Shown one piece after another: positions 56,299 through 64,000 of a stretch of 64,000 nucleotides of DNA. The notes beneath the pieces are model-generated. The model saw nothing but the letters and a program-made list of their open reading frames with translations, did no database searches and had not been told where the DNA came from. The stretch lies in assembly GCF_900250075.1 (NCBI RefSeq), contig NZ_LT977070.1, forward strand, positions 1,116,001-1,180,000. The letters run 5' to 3'. How positions within the stretch are numbered: the stretch's first letter is position 1; each line of letters opens with the position of its first letter. This stretch comes from Cupriavidus taiwanensis (GTDB taxonomy: Bacteria > Pseudomonadota > Gammaproteobacteria > Burkholderiales > Burkholderiaceae). Made by a program: the position numbers and the translations under genes.

Positions 56299-56973
56299 TC
56301 AGGCGATCGCGGCGGGCACCAGCAGCGGAATCAGCTCGGCCGGGTGGCGGATCAGGTGGTCCGCGCCCCAGGCCTCGGGCGGGTCGCCGTCGCCGCAGTA
56401 GCCGTAGGCGGCGGTCACTGTGATCATGCCCGCGGCCTTGCCGGCCTGGATGTCGCGCAGGTCGTCGCCCACGTAGACGCAGCGGCTCGGGTCGACGCCG
56501 GCACTCGCGGCGGCATGCAGCAGCGGGGCGGGGTGGGGCTTGGCGTGCGGCGTGGTGTCGCCGCTGACCACGGCGCTGGCGCGGGGCGCCAGGCCGATCG
56601 CGGCGACCAGCGGCACCGTGAAGCGCGCGATCTTGTTGGTCACGATGCCCCACGGGATCCCCGCCGCCTCGAGCGCGGCCAGCACCTGCGGCATGCCGTC
56701 GAACAGGCGCGTATGCACCGCGATGTCGGCCTCGTAGTAATCCAGGAAGGTATCGCGCAGGGCCGGAAATTCGGCGTCCTCCGGGCGCAAGCCGAACGCC
56801 GCGCCCAGCAGTCCGCGCGCGCCGTGCGAGGCCACGGGGCGCAGCTTGTCATAGGCCACCGGTGGGCGGCCGCGTTCGACCACCAGCCGGTTCGCCGCCG
56901 CAGCCAGGTCCGGCGCGGTGTCGGCGAGGGTGCCGTCGAGATCGAAGAAGACCCCTGCGATCGCCGCGGTCAT
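56299..56973 (-). CDS. gph: HAD-family phosphatase (Gph-like; possible MupP)
   Basis: A 224-residue HAD hydrolase. Motif I is [15 protein letters not shown] (nucleophile and acid Asp), motif II Thr lies in IVTNK, motif III Lys in HAKPHP, and motif IV is [18 protein letters not shown]. The cap resembles phosphoglycolate phosphatases. Its ATG overlaps the ubiG stop by four bases. In Pseudomonas the enzyme next to ubiG in the same neighbourhood (gyrA-serC-pheA) is MupP, a phosphatase of N-acetylmuramate 6-phosphate in cell-wall recycling. Gph and MupP cannot be separated by motifs alone, so either function is possible. Confidence 0.85.
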   Translation of the reverse strand: MTAAIAGVFFDLDGTLADTAPDLAAAANRLVVERGRPPVAYDKLRPVASHGARGLLGAAFGLRPEDAEFPALRDTFLDYYEADIAVHTRLFDGMPQVLAALEAAGIPWGIVTNKIARFTVPLVAAIGLAPRASAVVSGDTTPHAKPHPAPLLHAAASAGVDPSRCVYVGDDLRDIQAGKAAGMITVTAAYGYCGDGDPPEAWGADHLIRHPAELIPLLVPAAIA

Positions 56974-57728
56974 GCCGCCACCCGGCGGAATGCCATCAGG
57001 TAGTTCACGTCCGTGTCGCGGCCCAGGCTATAGACCTGCGACAGCGGGTTGTAGGTCATGCCGCGCATCTCGACCAGGTCCAGGCCGGCCTGGCGCGCGA
57101 AGCGGGCCAGCTCTGAGGGTGTGATGAACTTTTCGTAGTCGTGGGTGCCGCGCGGCAGCATGTTGAGCACGTATTCGGCGCCGACGATGGCCAGCAGGTA
57201 GGCCTTCAGGTTTCGGTTGATGGTCGAGAAGAACACATGGCCGCCCGGACGGACCAGCGTCGCGCATGCCTGCACGATCGAAGCCGGATCCGGCACGTGT
57301 TCGAGCATCTCCATGCAAGTGACCACATCCACGCTGGCCGGCTCGCGCGCGGCCAGCGCTTCGGCGGCGATCTCCTCGTAGGTCACGGCAACGCCCGACT
57401 CCAGGCTGTGCAGGTCCGCCACCTTGAGCGCCTTGCTGGACAGGTCGATGCCGCGCACGGTGGCACCGAGGCGTGCCATGCTCTCGGACAGGATGCCGCC
57501 ACCACAGCCCACGTCGACCACCCGCTTGCCCGCCAGTGCGGCGATGCCATCGATCCAGCCCAGGCGCAGCGGGTTCAGCTCGTGCAGCGGCTTGAACTCG
57601 CTTTGCGGATCCCACCAGCGGTGGGCCAGCTCGCTGAATTTATCGATTTCCTTGGGGTCGGCATTCCGGCGCGGCGGGTGCTGGCTGGCGGCGTCGGCTG
57701 CGGGGAGGGTTTGCGATTGCAACGTCAT
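56970..57728 (-). CDS. ubiG: Ubiquinone biosynthesis O-methyltransferase UbiG
   Basis: A 252-residue SAM-dependent methyltransferase. UbiG-typical segments are [36 protein letters not shown], the SAM motif [28 protein letters not shown], and [17 protein letters not shown]. It performs both O-methylations in ubiquinone synthesis. ATG 57728 (MTLQSQTLP) is likely; an upstream in-frame ATG at 57749 lacks support. It is cotranscribed with the HAD phosphatase through an ATGA overlap. Confidence 0.95.
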   Translation of the reverse strand: MTLQSQTLPAADAASQHPPRRNADPKEIDKFSELAHRWWDPQSEFKPLHELNPLRLGWIDGIAALAGKRVVDVGCGGGILSESMARLGATVRGIDLSSKALKVADLHSLESGVAVTYEEIAAEALAAREPASVDVVTCMEMLEHVPDPASIVQACATLVRPGGHVFFSTINRNLKAYLLAIVGAEYVLNMLPRGTHDYEKFITPSELARFARQAGLDLVEMRGMTYNPLSQVYSLGRDTDVNYLMAFRRVAA

Positions 57729-57793
57729 CGTATGCGGGTCCGGCGGCACTGGCCGCGGCGGGTGGAGGAAGGGGACAGTCCGGGCAACTGTAC

Positions 57794-57822
57794 CAAAAAA
57801 AAAGCCCAGCTTGCGCTGGGCT
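57794..57822 (-). terminator. Terminator of the OmpA-family gene
   Basis: Minus-strand AGCCCAGC-GCAA-GCTGGGCT followed by nine T residues (arms 57815-57822 and 57803-57810). It lies 22 bases past the stop and is one of the strongest in the window. Confidence 0.93.
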
Positions 57823-57844
57823 TCTTGGATCGGAAGGGTTCCGA

Positions 57845-58498
57845 TTAACGTGCGCTGCGGGTGCCGACCACTTCGACTTCCACGCGGCGGTTCGGCTGCT
57901 GGCAGGCGATCTGCGACTTGCGGTTACCCTTGCACGACTTCGGATCGACCTTCAGCTGGCGCTTGCCCTTGCCTTCGGTGTAGACGCGGTTGGCTTCAAC
58001 GCCCTTGCTCACCAGGTAAGCCTTGACCGATTCAGCGCGGCGGATCGACAGGCGATCGTTGTACTTGTCCGAGCCGAACGAGTCGGTGTGGCCAACGGCG
58101 ATGATGACTTCCAGGGTGATGCCTTGCAGCTTCGAGACCAGGTCGTCCAGCTTGGCCTTGCCTTCGGGCTTCAGCACAGCCTTGTCGAAGTCGAACAGGG
58201 TGTCAGCAGCGAAAGTGACCTTCTCGCTCGAAACCACCGGAGGAGCCACCGGAGCCGGAGCCGGAGCGGCCACAGCCGGAGCCAGGGCGCCGTCGCACAG
58301 CGCGTTGGCCGTGGCCGGGGTCCAGGAGCTGTCGCGCCAGCAGAGCTCGTTCGTGCCATTCTTCCACACGTACTCGCTCGTACCGTTGCCCCAGTTGTCG
58401 TTCACTGCCTTCTTTTCATAAGGGACGGACTGAGCTTGAGCGGATGCAGCCATTACTGCGGTAGCTGCAACGAGCGCGAGCTTGGCAAATTTTTTCAT
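57845..58498 (-). CDS. ompA: OmpA-family outer-membrane protein
   Basis: A 217-residue protein with a signal peptide ([22 protein letters not shown]). A short N-terminal region contains Trp/Cys residues ([19 protein letters not shown]), followed by an Ala/Pro linker. The C-terminal OmpA peptidoglycan-binding domain (about 95-217) has [47 protein letters not shown] and [11 protein letters not shown] with a Cys pair. There is no eight-stranded barrel, so it tethers the outer membrane to peptidoglycan rather than forming a classical porin. An AGGAGAAAT site, an extended -10 and a strong terminator indicate high expression. Confidence 0.9.
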   Translation of the reverse strand: MKKFAKLALVAATAVMAASAQAQSVPYEKKAVNDNWGNGTSEYVWKNGTNELCWRDSSWTPATANALCDGALAPAVAAPAPAPVAPPVVSSEKVTFAADTLFDFDKAVLKPEGKAKLDDLVSKLQGITLEVIIAVGHTDSFGSDKYNDRLSIRRAESVKAYLVSKGVEANRVYTEGKGKRQLKVDPKSCKGNRKSQIACQQPNRRVEVEVVGTRSAR

Positions 58499-58573
58499 AT
58501 TTCTCCTCTCAGGATGAGATCACCGCAGGGTTACTGCGAGCAAATGGACGAAAACAAGTCATACATTCTTCGG

Positions 58574-58582
58574 AGTATAACA
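58574..58582 (-). promoter_or_regulatory. Extended -10 promoter of ompA
   Basis: Minus-strand TGTTATACT (TGn plus TATACT). Predicted leader of about 65-70 bases before the ATG. No clear -35. Confidence 0.6.
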
Positions 58583-58834
58583 TTCTCGATGTGGTGGATG
58601 CTCCACTTCGAACAATGTCTGGCTCTTCGCTGGGGAATTGTGCCACAAGGGTCGTTTCCTAAGAAGTAAATATATTCGATTCGCCGCACGGGTTTTGGGC
58701 CTGTGGTGTTTGTGCAACATGGGTCTTGTATCGCCCGCAAAGCCTTGTGGCATCAGGGATTCCGGGTTTCAGCAGCGGCCTCCGCGGGCCGCTGCGGGGC
58801 CTGTCCGGAGAGCGCCGGGGAGGGGGTGCCGGCA

Positions 58835-58843
58835 TGTTAGAAT
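58835..58843 (+). promoter_or_regulatory. Extended -10 promoter of gyrA
   Basis: TGTTAGAAT (TGn plus TAGAAT), 89 bases before the gyrA ATG. No clear -35. Being G/C-poor at the -10 only, it could be supercoiling-sensitive as gyrase promoters are elsewhere. Confidence 0.55.
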
Positions 58844-58931
58844 GGCACGTTGCCCAGCCGTCAGGCGCCCACCGGCGCCGCGTGCCAAAGGCCTGTCATT
58901 TGCTTAAACCTGCCGCATAAACCACGCCGCA

Positions 58932-61619
58932 ATGGATCCATTCGCAAAAGAAACCCTTCCGGTCTCCCTAGAAGAGGAAATGCGCCGCTCCTACCTGGAT
59001 TACGCCATGAGCGTGATCGTCGGGCGCGCGCTTCCCGATGTCAGGGATGGCCTGAAACCGGTGCACCGGCGCGTGCTGTATGCGATGCACGAGCTCAACA
59101 ACGACTGGAACCGCGCCTACAAGAAGTCGGCCCGTATCGTCGGGGATGTGATCGGTAAGTACCACCCGCACGGCGATACCGCGGTCTACGACACCATCGT
59201 GCGCATGGCGCAGGACTTCTCGCTGCGCTACATGCTGGTCGATGGCCAGGGGAATTTCGGCTCCGTGGACGGTGATAACGCCGCGGCCATGCGTTATACC
59301 GAAATCCGCCTGTCGAAAATCGCCCACGAGATGCTGCATGACATCGACAAGGAAACCGTCGATTTCGACAGCAACTACGACGGCTCTGAAAAAGAGCCCT
59401 CGATTCTCCCGGCGCGTATTCCCAATCTGCTAATCAACGGTTCGTCGGGTATTGCAGTGGGCATGGCCACCAATATCCCACCGCATAACCTGAATGAAAT
59501 CGTCGACGGCTGCCTGCATCTGCTGCGCAACCCGCAGGCGACGGTGGACGAGCTGATTGAATTGATTCCGGCTCCGGATTTTCCGACCGCCGGCATTATC
59601 TATGGCATTCAGGGCGTCCGCGAAGGCTACCGCACCGGCCGCGGCCGCGTGGTGATGCGCGCCAAGACGCACTTCGAGGATATCGACCGGGGCCAGCGCC
59701 AAGCCATCATCGTCGACGAGCTGCCGTACCAGGTCAACAAGCGCACCCTGCTGGAGCGCATTGCCGAGCTGGTCACCGAGAAAAAGATCGAAGGCATCTC
59801 GGATATCCGCGACGAGTCGGACAAGTCCGGCATGCGGGTGGTGATCGAGCTCAAGCGCAACGAGGTGCCCGAGGTCGTTCTCAACAACCTATATAAGAAC
59901 ACCCAGCTGCAGGACACCTTCGGCATGAACATGGTGGCGCTGGTCGACCGCCAGCCGCGCCTGCTGAACCTGCGCCAGATGCTGGAGTACTTCCTGGCGC
60001 ATCGCCGCGAGGTCGTTACCCGCCGCACGGTGTTCGAACTGCGCAAGGCGCGCGAGCGCGGCCATGTGCTGGAAGGCCTGGCGGTCGCGCTGGCCAATAT
60101 CGACGAGTTCATCGCCATCATCAAGGCCGCCCCGACGCCGCCGATCGCCAAGCAGGAACTGATGAGCAAGGCGTGGGATTCGGCCCTGGTCCGCGAAATG
60201 CTGGCACGGGCGGAAGGCGAAACCCCGGGCGGGCGCGCGTCGTACCGGCCCGATGGGCTGCCAGCGGTGTTCGGCATGCAGGCCGACGGCCTGTACAGGC
60301 TGTCGGACGGCCAGGCGCAGGAAATCCTCCAAATGCGCCTGCAACGCCTCACTGGCCTCGAACAAGACAAGATCGTCCAGGAATACCGCGACATCATGGC
60401 GGAAATCGCCGACCTGCTCGATATCCTGGCGCGCCCCGAACGCATTACCACCATCATCATCGACGAACTCACGGCCATCCGCGCCGAATTTGGTGATGAG
60501 CGGCGCTCGCAGATCGAGCTCAACGCAACCGAACTGGATACCGAGGACCTGATCACCCCGCAGGACATGGTGGTCACGCTGTCGCACAGCGGCTATATGA
60601 AGAGCCAGCCGATTTCTGAATACCGCGCGCAAAAGCGTGGCGGCCGGGGCAAGCTGGCGACCGCGACCAAGGAAGACGACTGGATCGATACGTTGTTCGT
60701 GGCCAATACCCACGACTACATCCTGTGCTTCTCCAATCGCGGCCGGCTGTACTGGCTGAAGGTCTACGAGGTGCCGCAAGGGTCGCGCAACTCGCGCGGG
60801 CGGCCGATCGTCAACATGTTCCCGCTGTCGGAAGGCGAGAAGATCAATGTGATCCTGCCGGTTCGGCAGTTCGACGCCGAGCACTTCATCTTCATGGCGA
60901 CCGCGCGCGGCACGGTCAAGAAAACCGCACTGACCGAGTTCTCCAACCCGCGCAAGGCCGGCATCATCGCGGTCGACCTCGATGAAGGCGACTACCTGAT
61001 CGGTGCGGCCGTGACCGACGGCCAGCACGACGTGATGCTGTTCTCGGACGCCGGCAAGGCCGTGCGCTTCGACGAGAACGACGTGCGTCCGATGGGCCGC
61101 CAGGCGCGCGGCGTGCGCGGCATGAACCTGGAAGATGGCCAGGCCGTGATCGCGATGCTGGTGGCGCCGGCCGAGACCGCTGAAGAAGCGGCCGATGCGG
61201 GCGTGCGCGGCAGCGTGCTGACCGCAACCGAGAACGGCTACGGCAAGCGTACCCCGATCGCCGAGTACACTCGACATGGCCGTGGCACCAAGGGCATGAT
61301 TGCGATCCAGACGAGCGAGCGCAACGGCCGTGTGGTGGCTGCTGCACTGGTTTCGCCCGAGGACGAGATCATGCTGATCACCACCGGCGGCGTGCTGATC
61401 CGTACCCGTGTGGCGGAAATCCGCGAAATGGGTCGCGCCACCCAAGGTGTCACGCTGATCAACGTGGACGAGGGCACCAAGCTGTCCGGATTGCAGCGCA
61501 TCGTTGAAAGCGATGCCGACAACGGCGGCAATGGCGAGGAGCCGGACGAGGCCGAGGGCGCGGAAGGCGCCGAGGGCACCGAAGGTGCCGCAGGTGCAGA
61601 CGCCGACGCGAATCCTTAA
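58932..61619 (+). CDS. gyrA: DNA gyrase subunit A
   Basis: An 895-residue gyrase A. The catalytic Tyr122 lies in [12 protein letters not shown]. The quinolone-determining region reads [10 protein letters not shown], with Thr83 and Asp87 (Escherichia coli numbering). The GyrA box QKRGGRGK marks the DNA-wrapping domain. The last ~30 residues are an acidic tail of [16 protein letters not shown] repeats. With GyrB it introduces negative supercoils. Start 58932 gives [30 protein letters not shown]. It heads the conserved gyrA...serC-pheA order, here with a DUF2059 gene inserted. Confidence 0.97.
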   Translation: MDPFAKETLPVSLEEEMRRSYLDYAMSVIVGRALPDVRDGLKPVHRRVLYAMHELNNDWNRAYKKSARIVGDVIGKYHPHGDTAVYDTIVRMAQDFSLRYMLVDGQGNFGSVDGDNAAAMRYTEIRLSKIAHEMLHDIDKETVDFDSNYDGSEKEPSILPARIPNLLINGSSGIAVGMATNIPPHNLNEIVDGCLHLLRNPQATVDELIELIPAPDFPTAGIIYGIQGVREGYRTGRGRVVMRAKTHFEDIDRGQRQAIIVDELPYQVNKRTLLERIAELVTEKKIEGISDIRDESDKSGMRVVIELKRNEVPEVVLNNLYKNTQLQDTFGMNMVALVDRQPRLLNLRQMLEYFLAHRREVVTRRTVFELRKARERGHVLEGLAVALANIDEFIAIIKAAPTPPIAKQELMSKAWDSALVREMLARAEGETPGGRASYRPDGLPAVFGMQADGLYRLSDGQAQEILQMRLQRLTGLEQDKIVQEYRDIMAEIADLLDILARPERITTIIIDELTAIRAEFGDERRSQIELNATELDTEDLITPQDMVVTLSHSGYMKSQPISEYRAQKRGGRGKLATATKEDDWIDTLFVANTHDYILCFSNRGRLYWLKVYEVPQGSRNSRGRPIVNMFPLSEGEKINVILPVRQFDAEHFIFMATARGTVKKTALTEFSNPRKAGIIAVDLDEGDYLIGAAVTDGQHDVMLFSDAGKAVRFDENDVRPMGRQARGVRGMNLEDGQAVIAMLVAPAETAEEAADAGVRGSVLTATENGYGKRTPIAEYTRHGRGTKGMIAIQTSERNGRVVAAALVSPEDEIMLITTGGVLIRTRVAEIREMGRATQGVTLINVDEGTKLSGLQRIVESDADNGGNGEEPDEAEGAEGAEGTEGAAGADADANP

Positions 61620-61713
61620 GACCAAACGTAAATTGTTGCAACAATAGGACGCCAGCCGGAACTCGCCTCGCGGCTGTCCGGACTAAAACGGACGTATTTA
61701 CCAGGGAGTCACA

Positions 61714-62277
61714 ATGCTCAAAACCTATCGACGTATCGCTGTTCTGGCTGCTTTTGTTCCGACCTTCATGATGGCGCAGCATGCCCACGCACAGGACGCG
61801 GAAAAGACGGCAGCCATCAAGGAACTGCTTTCCGTCATGCAGGCAGACCAGGCTGTGAAGGGCCAGGCAGAGAACTGGCAGCAAGGCGCCAAGCAGGAAG
61901 CGCCGCTGGTCCTCGAGCAGGTGCTGGTCGAAAACAAGACCCTGAGCGACAAGCAGAAGCAGGCCGCGGTTGAAAAGCTGAAGAAGAACGGCGCGGTGCA
62001 GCGCGTCGTGGACGGCGCCGGCACGGCGTTTACCACCGACGGCTTCCGCAAGGATGCCATCCAGGCGCACTACGATGCCTTCGGCAAGTACTACACCACG
62101 CAGGAACTGAAGGACCTGACCACCTTCCTGAAGTCGCCGACCGGCCAGAAGTTCATGGCCAACCAGGGCAAGGCGACCCAGGAGATCTGGGGCTCGATGA
62201 TGCAGAAGTACGGCCCGCAGGTTGGCAAGTCGATGCGCGACGCCGCCGAGAAGGAAATCACCGCCGCTTCGAAGTGA
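61714..62277 (+). CDS. DUF2059 secreted protein
   Basis: A 187-residue protein with a signal peptide (RRIAVLAAFVPTFMMAQHAHA, cleavage near residue 26). A helical mature part follows: KTAAIKELLSVMQADQAV, IQAHYDAFGKYYTTQELKDLTTFLKSPTGQKFM and QEIWGSMMQKYGPQVG. The phrase YYTTQELKDLTTFLKSPTGQKF is the DUF2059 signature. It is probably periplasmic; function is unknown. A CAGGGAG site precedes ATG 61714. It lies 94 bases after gyrA. Confidence 0.88.
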   Translation: MLKTYRRIAVLAAFVPTFMMAQHAHAQDAEKTAAIKELLSVMQADQAVKGQAENWQQGAKQEAPLVLEQVLVENKTLSDKQKQAAVEKLKKNGAVQRVVDGAGTAFTTDGFRKDAIQAHYDAFGKYYTTQELKDLTTFLKSPTGQKFMANQGKATQEIWGSMMQKYGPQVGKSMRDAAEKEITAASK

Positions 62278-62342
62278 TGCCGGCGTGATCCGCAACGGAT
62301 CCGCCCGCTGCCCGTCCGATCGCGTTCGGGCCGGCGCGCAAA

Positions 62343-62374
62343 CCGGGGGCTAACCCCCGGCGCCCTACGGGGCG
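62343..62374. terminator. Pair of hairpins between the DUF2059 gene and serC
   Basis: CCGGGGG-CTAA-CCCCCGG (62343-62360) followed by CGCCC-TACG-GGGCG (62361-62374 region). Only a short GGGTTT follows, so termination is likely weak. They separate DUF2059 from the serC promoter. Confidence 0.5.
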
Positions 62375-62385
62375 CGGGTTTGAGG

Positions 62386-62391
62386 GATAAT
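62386..62391 (+). promoter_or_regulatory. Possible -10 box of serC
   Basis: GATAAT (five of six), 45 bases before the chosen serC ATG. No -35 match at standard spacing. Confidence 0.4.
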
Positions 62392-62436
62392 GGCTGCTTG
62401 GGTAACACCGGCAGCCATTTTTCCATCCCCCGTCTC

Positions 62437-63594
62437 ATGAACGATCCCCAGAATCCCGCTCTTGCCGGCATGATGCAGCGTGCATTGGCCGAACGCGTCT
62501 ACAACTTCTCGCCCGGCCCGGCAGCGCTGCCTGCCGAAGTGCTGCAACAGGCCGCCGAGGAGATGCTGTCCTGGCGCGGGACCGGGGTGTCGGTGATGGA
62601 GATGAGCCACCGCAGCCGCGAGTTCGAAGGCATCCACAACCAGGCCATCGCCGACCTGCGCGAACTGCTGCATATTCCCGCCAACTACCGCGTGCTGTTC
62701 CTGCAGGGGGGCGCCATCGGCGAAAACGGCATCGTGCCGCTGAACCTGATGCGCCTGCGCCATGCCGACGCGCCCAAGGCCGACTTCGTCGTCACCGGCA
62801 CCTGGTCGGTCAAGACCGAGCAGGAAGCCCGCCGCTACGGCGCGGTCAATATCGCCGCCAGCAGCGAGGCGCAGAAATACCACCGCATTCCGGACGTGGC
62901 CGACTGGAAGCTGTCGGACGACGCCGGCTACGTGCACCTGTGCACCAACGAGACCATCGTCGGCGTGGAGTTCCAGGACATCCCCGATATCGGCCAGGTC
63001 AAGGGCGACCGCGTGGTGGTGGCGGATGCCTCCAGCCACATCCTGTCGCGCCCGATCGACTGGTCGCGCGTGCAAGTGGTCTACGGCGGCGCGCAGAAGA
63101 ACATCGGCCCGGCCGGCGTCACGATCGTGATCGTGCGCGAAGACCTGATCGGCCATGCCCATCCGCTGTGCCCGTCGGCGTTCAACTGGCGCCTGGTGGC
63201 CGAGCACAACTCGATGTACAACACCCCGCCGACCTATGCGATCTATATCGCCGGCCTGGTGTTCCAGTGGCTCAAGCGCCAGGGCGGCGTGCCCGCGATC
63301 GAACAGCGCAATATCGCCAAGGCGTCGGCGCTGTACGACTACCTCGACCAGAGCGATTTCTATCGCAACGAAATCCATCCCAGCTGCCGCTCGCGCATGA
63401 ACGTACCGTTCTTCCTGGGCGACGAATCGCGCAACGAGGCCTTCCTGCAGCAGGCCCGGGCCAACGGCCTGGTGCAACTGAAAGGGCACAAGACCGTGGG
63501 CGGCATGCGCGCCAGCATCTACAACGCCATGCCGCTGGAAGGCGTGATGGCGCTGATCGAATTCATGCGCGAGTTCGAGCGGACCTCCGCCTGA
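62437..63594 (+). CDS. serC: Phosphoserine aminotransferase
   Basis: A 385-residue class V aminotransferase. It has [52 protein letters not shown], the PLP-binding Lys in [19 protein letters not shown], and the C-terminal [22 protein letters not shown]. It makes 3-phosphoserine for serine synthesis and also serves pyridoxal phosphate synthesis. ATG 62437 gives 20 extra residues before the usual family start; ATG 62470 or 62473 would fit the family length better. No strong ribosome-binding site decides it. It is followed by pheA. Confidence 0.95.
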   Translation: MNDPQNPALAGMMQRALAERVYNFSPGPAALPAEVLQQAAEEMLSWRGTGVSVMEMSHRSREFEGIHNQAIADLRELLHIPANYRVLFLQGGAIGENGIVPLNLMRLRHADAPKADFVVTGTWSVKTEQEARRYGAVNIAASSEAQKYHRIPDVADWKLSDDAGYVHLCTNETIVGVEFQDIPDIGQVKGDRVVVADASSHILSRPIDWSRVQVVYGGAQKNIGPAGVTIVIVREDLIGHAHPLCPSAFNWRLVAEHNSMYNTPPTYAIYIAGLVFQWLKRQGGVPAIEQRNIAKASALYDYLDQSDFYRNEIHPSCRSRMNVPFFLGDESRNEAFLQQARANGLVQLKGHKTVGGMRASIYNAMPLEGVMALIEFMREFERTSA

Positions 63595-63618
63595 CGCGCA
63601 TTCCCGCTGCGGGTCCAC

Positions 63619-63681
63619 GCATGCCAGCCACGGCATGCCGGTCCGCGCGGGCAGTTTTCCTGGCCGCCGCGCCCGGCGGCC
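63619..63681. other. Two hairpins in the serC-pheA gap
   Basis: GCATGCC/GGCATGC (63619-63625 and 63632-63638) and GGCCGCC/GGCGGCC (63662-63668 and 63675-63681) lie in the 104-base gap. A short TTTT follows the first. They could damp readthrough or act as weak attenuators; there is no visible leader peptide rich in Phe codons. Confidence 0.35.
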
Positions 63682-63698
63682 CACCGGATTAATACAAC

Positions 63699-64000
63699 AT
63701 GACAAGCCAAGACCGCACCCCCGCGCGCGAGGAGACGCCGCCCAATGCGCCGCAGAACGGCGACAGCCACCTGAGTGATGCCGAGCGCCAGCTGTCGGTC
63801 GAGCTGGGGCCGCTGCGCGAGCAGATCGATACCGTGGACCGCGAGCTGCTGGCGATGCTGAACCGCCGCGCCAAGCTGGCGCTCGAGGTGGGCGAGGTCA
63901 AGAAGAAGTATGGCGCGCCGGTGTTCCGTCCGGAGCGCGAGCTGCAGGTCATCCGCAAGGTGCAGGGCGCCAACCCGGGCCCGCTGCTGGGCGAAAGCGT
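63699..64000 (+). CDS. pheA: Chorismate mutase/prephenate dehydratase (P-protein), N-terminal part
   Basis: The first 100 residues, cut by the window edge. After about 30 variable residues (MTSQDRTPAREETPPNAPQNG) the AroQ chorismate mutase helix reads LGPLREQIDTVDRELLAMLNRRAKLALEVGEVKKKYG, with the Arg and Lys residues that bind chorismate, followed by PVFRPERELQVIRKV. The bifunctional enzyme makes phenylpyruvate for phenylalanine. The dehydratase and ACT domains lie outside the window. It follows serC by 104 bases, as is common in proteobacteria. Confidence 0.93.
   Translation, partial: MTSQDRTPAREETPPNAPQNGDSHLSDAERQLSVELGPLREQIDTVDRELLAMLNRRAKLALEVGEVKKKYGAPVFRPERELQVIRKVQGANPGPLLGES

Larger units (their letters stand above)
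58499..58931. other. Divergent intergenic region of ompA and gyrA
   Basis: 433 bases, unusually A/T-rich between about 58540 and 58700 for this genome. It holds the extended -10 promoters of both genes and a small inverted repeat GTGG-ATGC-TCCAC near 58595-58607 in the ompA-upstream part. I find no gene in it. Confidence 0.6.

Overview
This window is a stretch of a high-GC betaproteobacterial chromosome, most probably Cupriavidus or a close relative in the Burkholderiaceae. The basis is gene order and protein resemblance: hemL/rubA/pilGHIJ-chpA, trxB-ftsK-lolA...rarA-serS, paired cyanophycin synthetases, and gph-ubiG-ompA-gyrA-serC-pheA, plus a tmRNA tag reading ANDERYALAA. I see no prophage, insertion sequence, CRISPR array or rRNA operon. 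It reads as core chromosome with a few accessory insertions.

Layout. 1-10.8 kb: the 5' end of hemL, rubredoxin, and a Pil-Chp chemosensory operon (pilG, pilH, pilI, pilJ and a 1978-residue ChpA/PilL hybrid kinase) for type IV pilus control. 10.9-15.8 kb: a low-complexity secreted protein, then a leftward catabolic operon (aldehyde dehydrogenase, an 80-residue membrane protein, a short-chain dehydrogenase and an ACS-type MFS transporter). Two abutting palindromes lie on its predicted promoter. 16-23.8 kb: ppa, cytochrome b561, a GNAT-like protein, nadE with glnB (PII), then leftward trxB-smr-TRIC. 24-36.9 kb: ftsK, a repeat-built coiled-coil protein, lolA, two small lipoproteins, a ferric-iron ABC transporter split over three transcription units, rarA, serS and tRNA-Ser(CGA). 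37-45.6 kb: a DUF1653-HD fusion, a PAP2 phosphatase, a CorC-type protein, a LysR regulator divergent from a DadA-like oxidase, and amino-acid ABC transporter parts without an ATPase.

45.6-53.9 kb is the most interesting block. Two cyanophycin synthetases (CphA and a divergent CphA') run leftward. They are divergent from an ABC exporter with an N-terminal PH-like region and a zinc ribbon, which overlaps a DUF1854 gene. This looks like a cyanophycin-associated membrane module whose transport substrate is unknown. No cyanophycinase is present here.

53.9-64 kb: an acidic hypothetical protein, an orphan fimbrial adhesin, a dense cluster of hairpins that may be a small RNA, tmRNA (ssrA), a HAD phosphatase overlapping ubiG, an OmpA-family protein, gyrA, a DUF2059 protein, serC and the start of pheA. 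Several promoters (glnB, ompA, gyrA) use an extended -10 of the form TGTTA. Strong terminators follow ppa, glnB, the tmRNA and ompA. Starts were chosen from ribosome-binding sites and family alignment from memory. No database search was possible.
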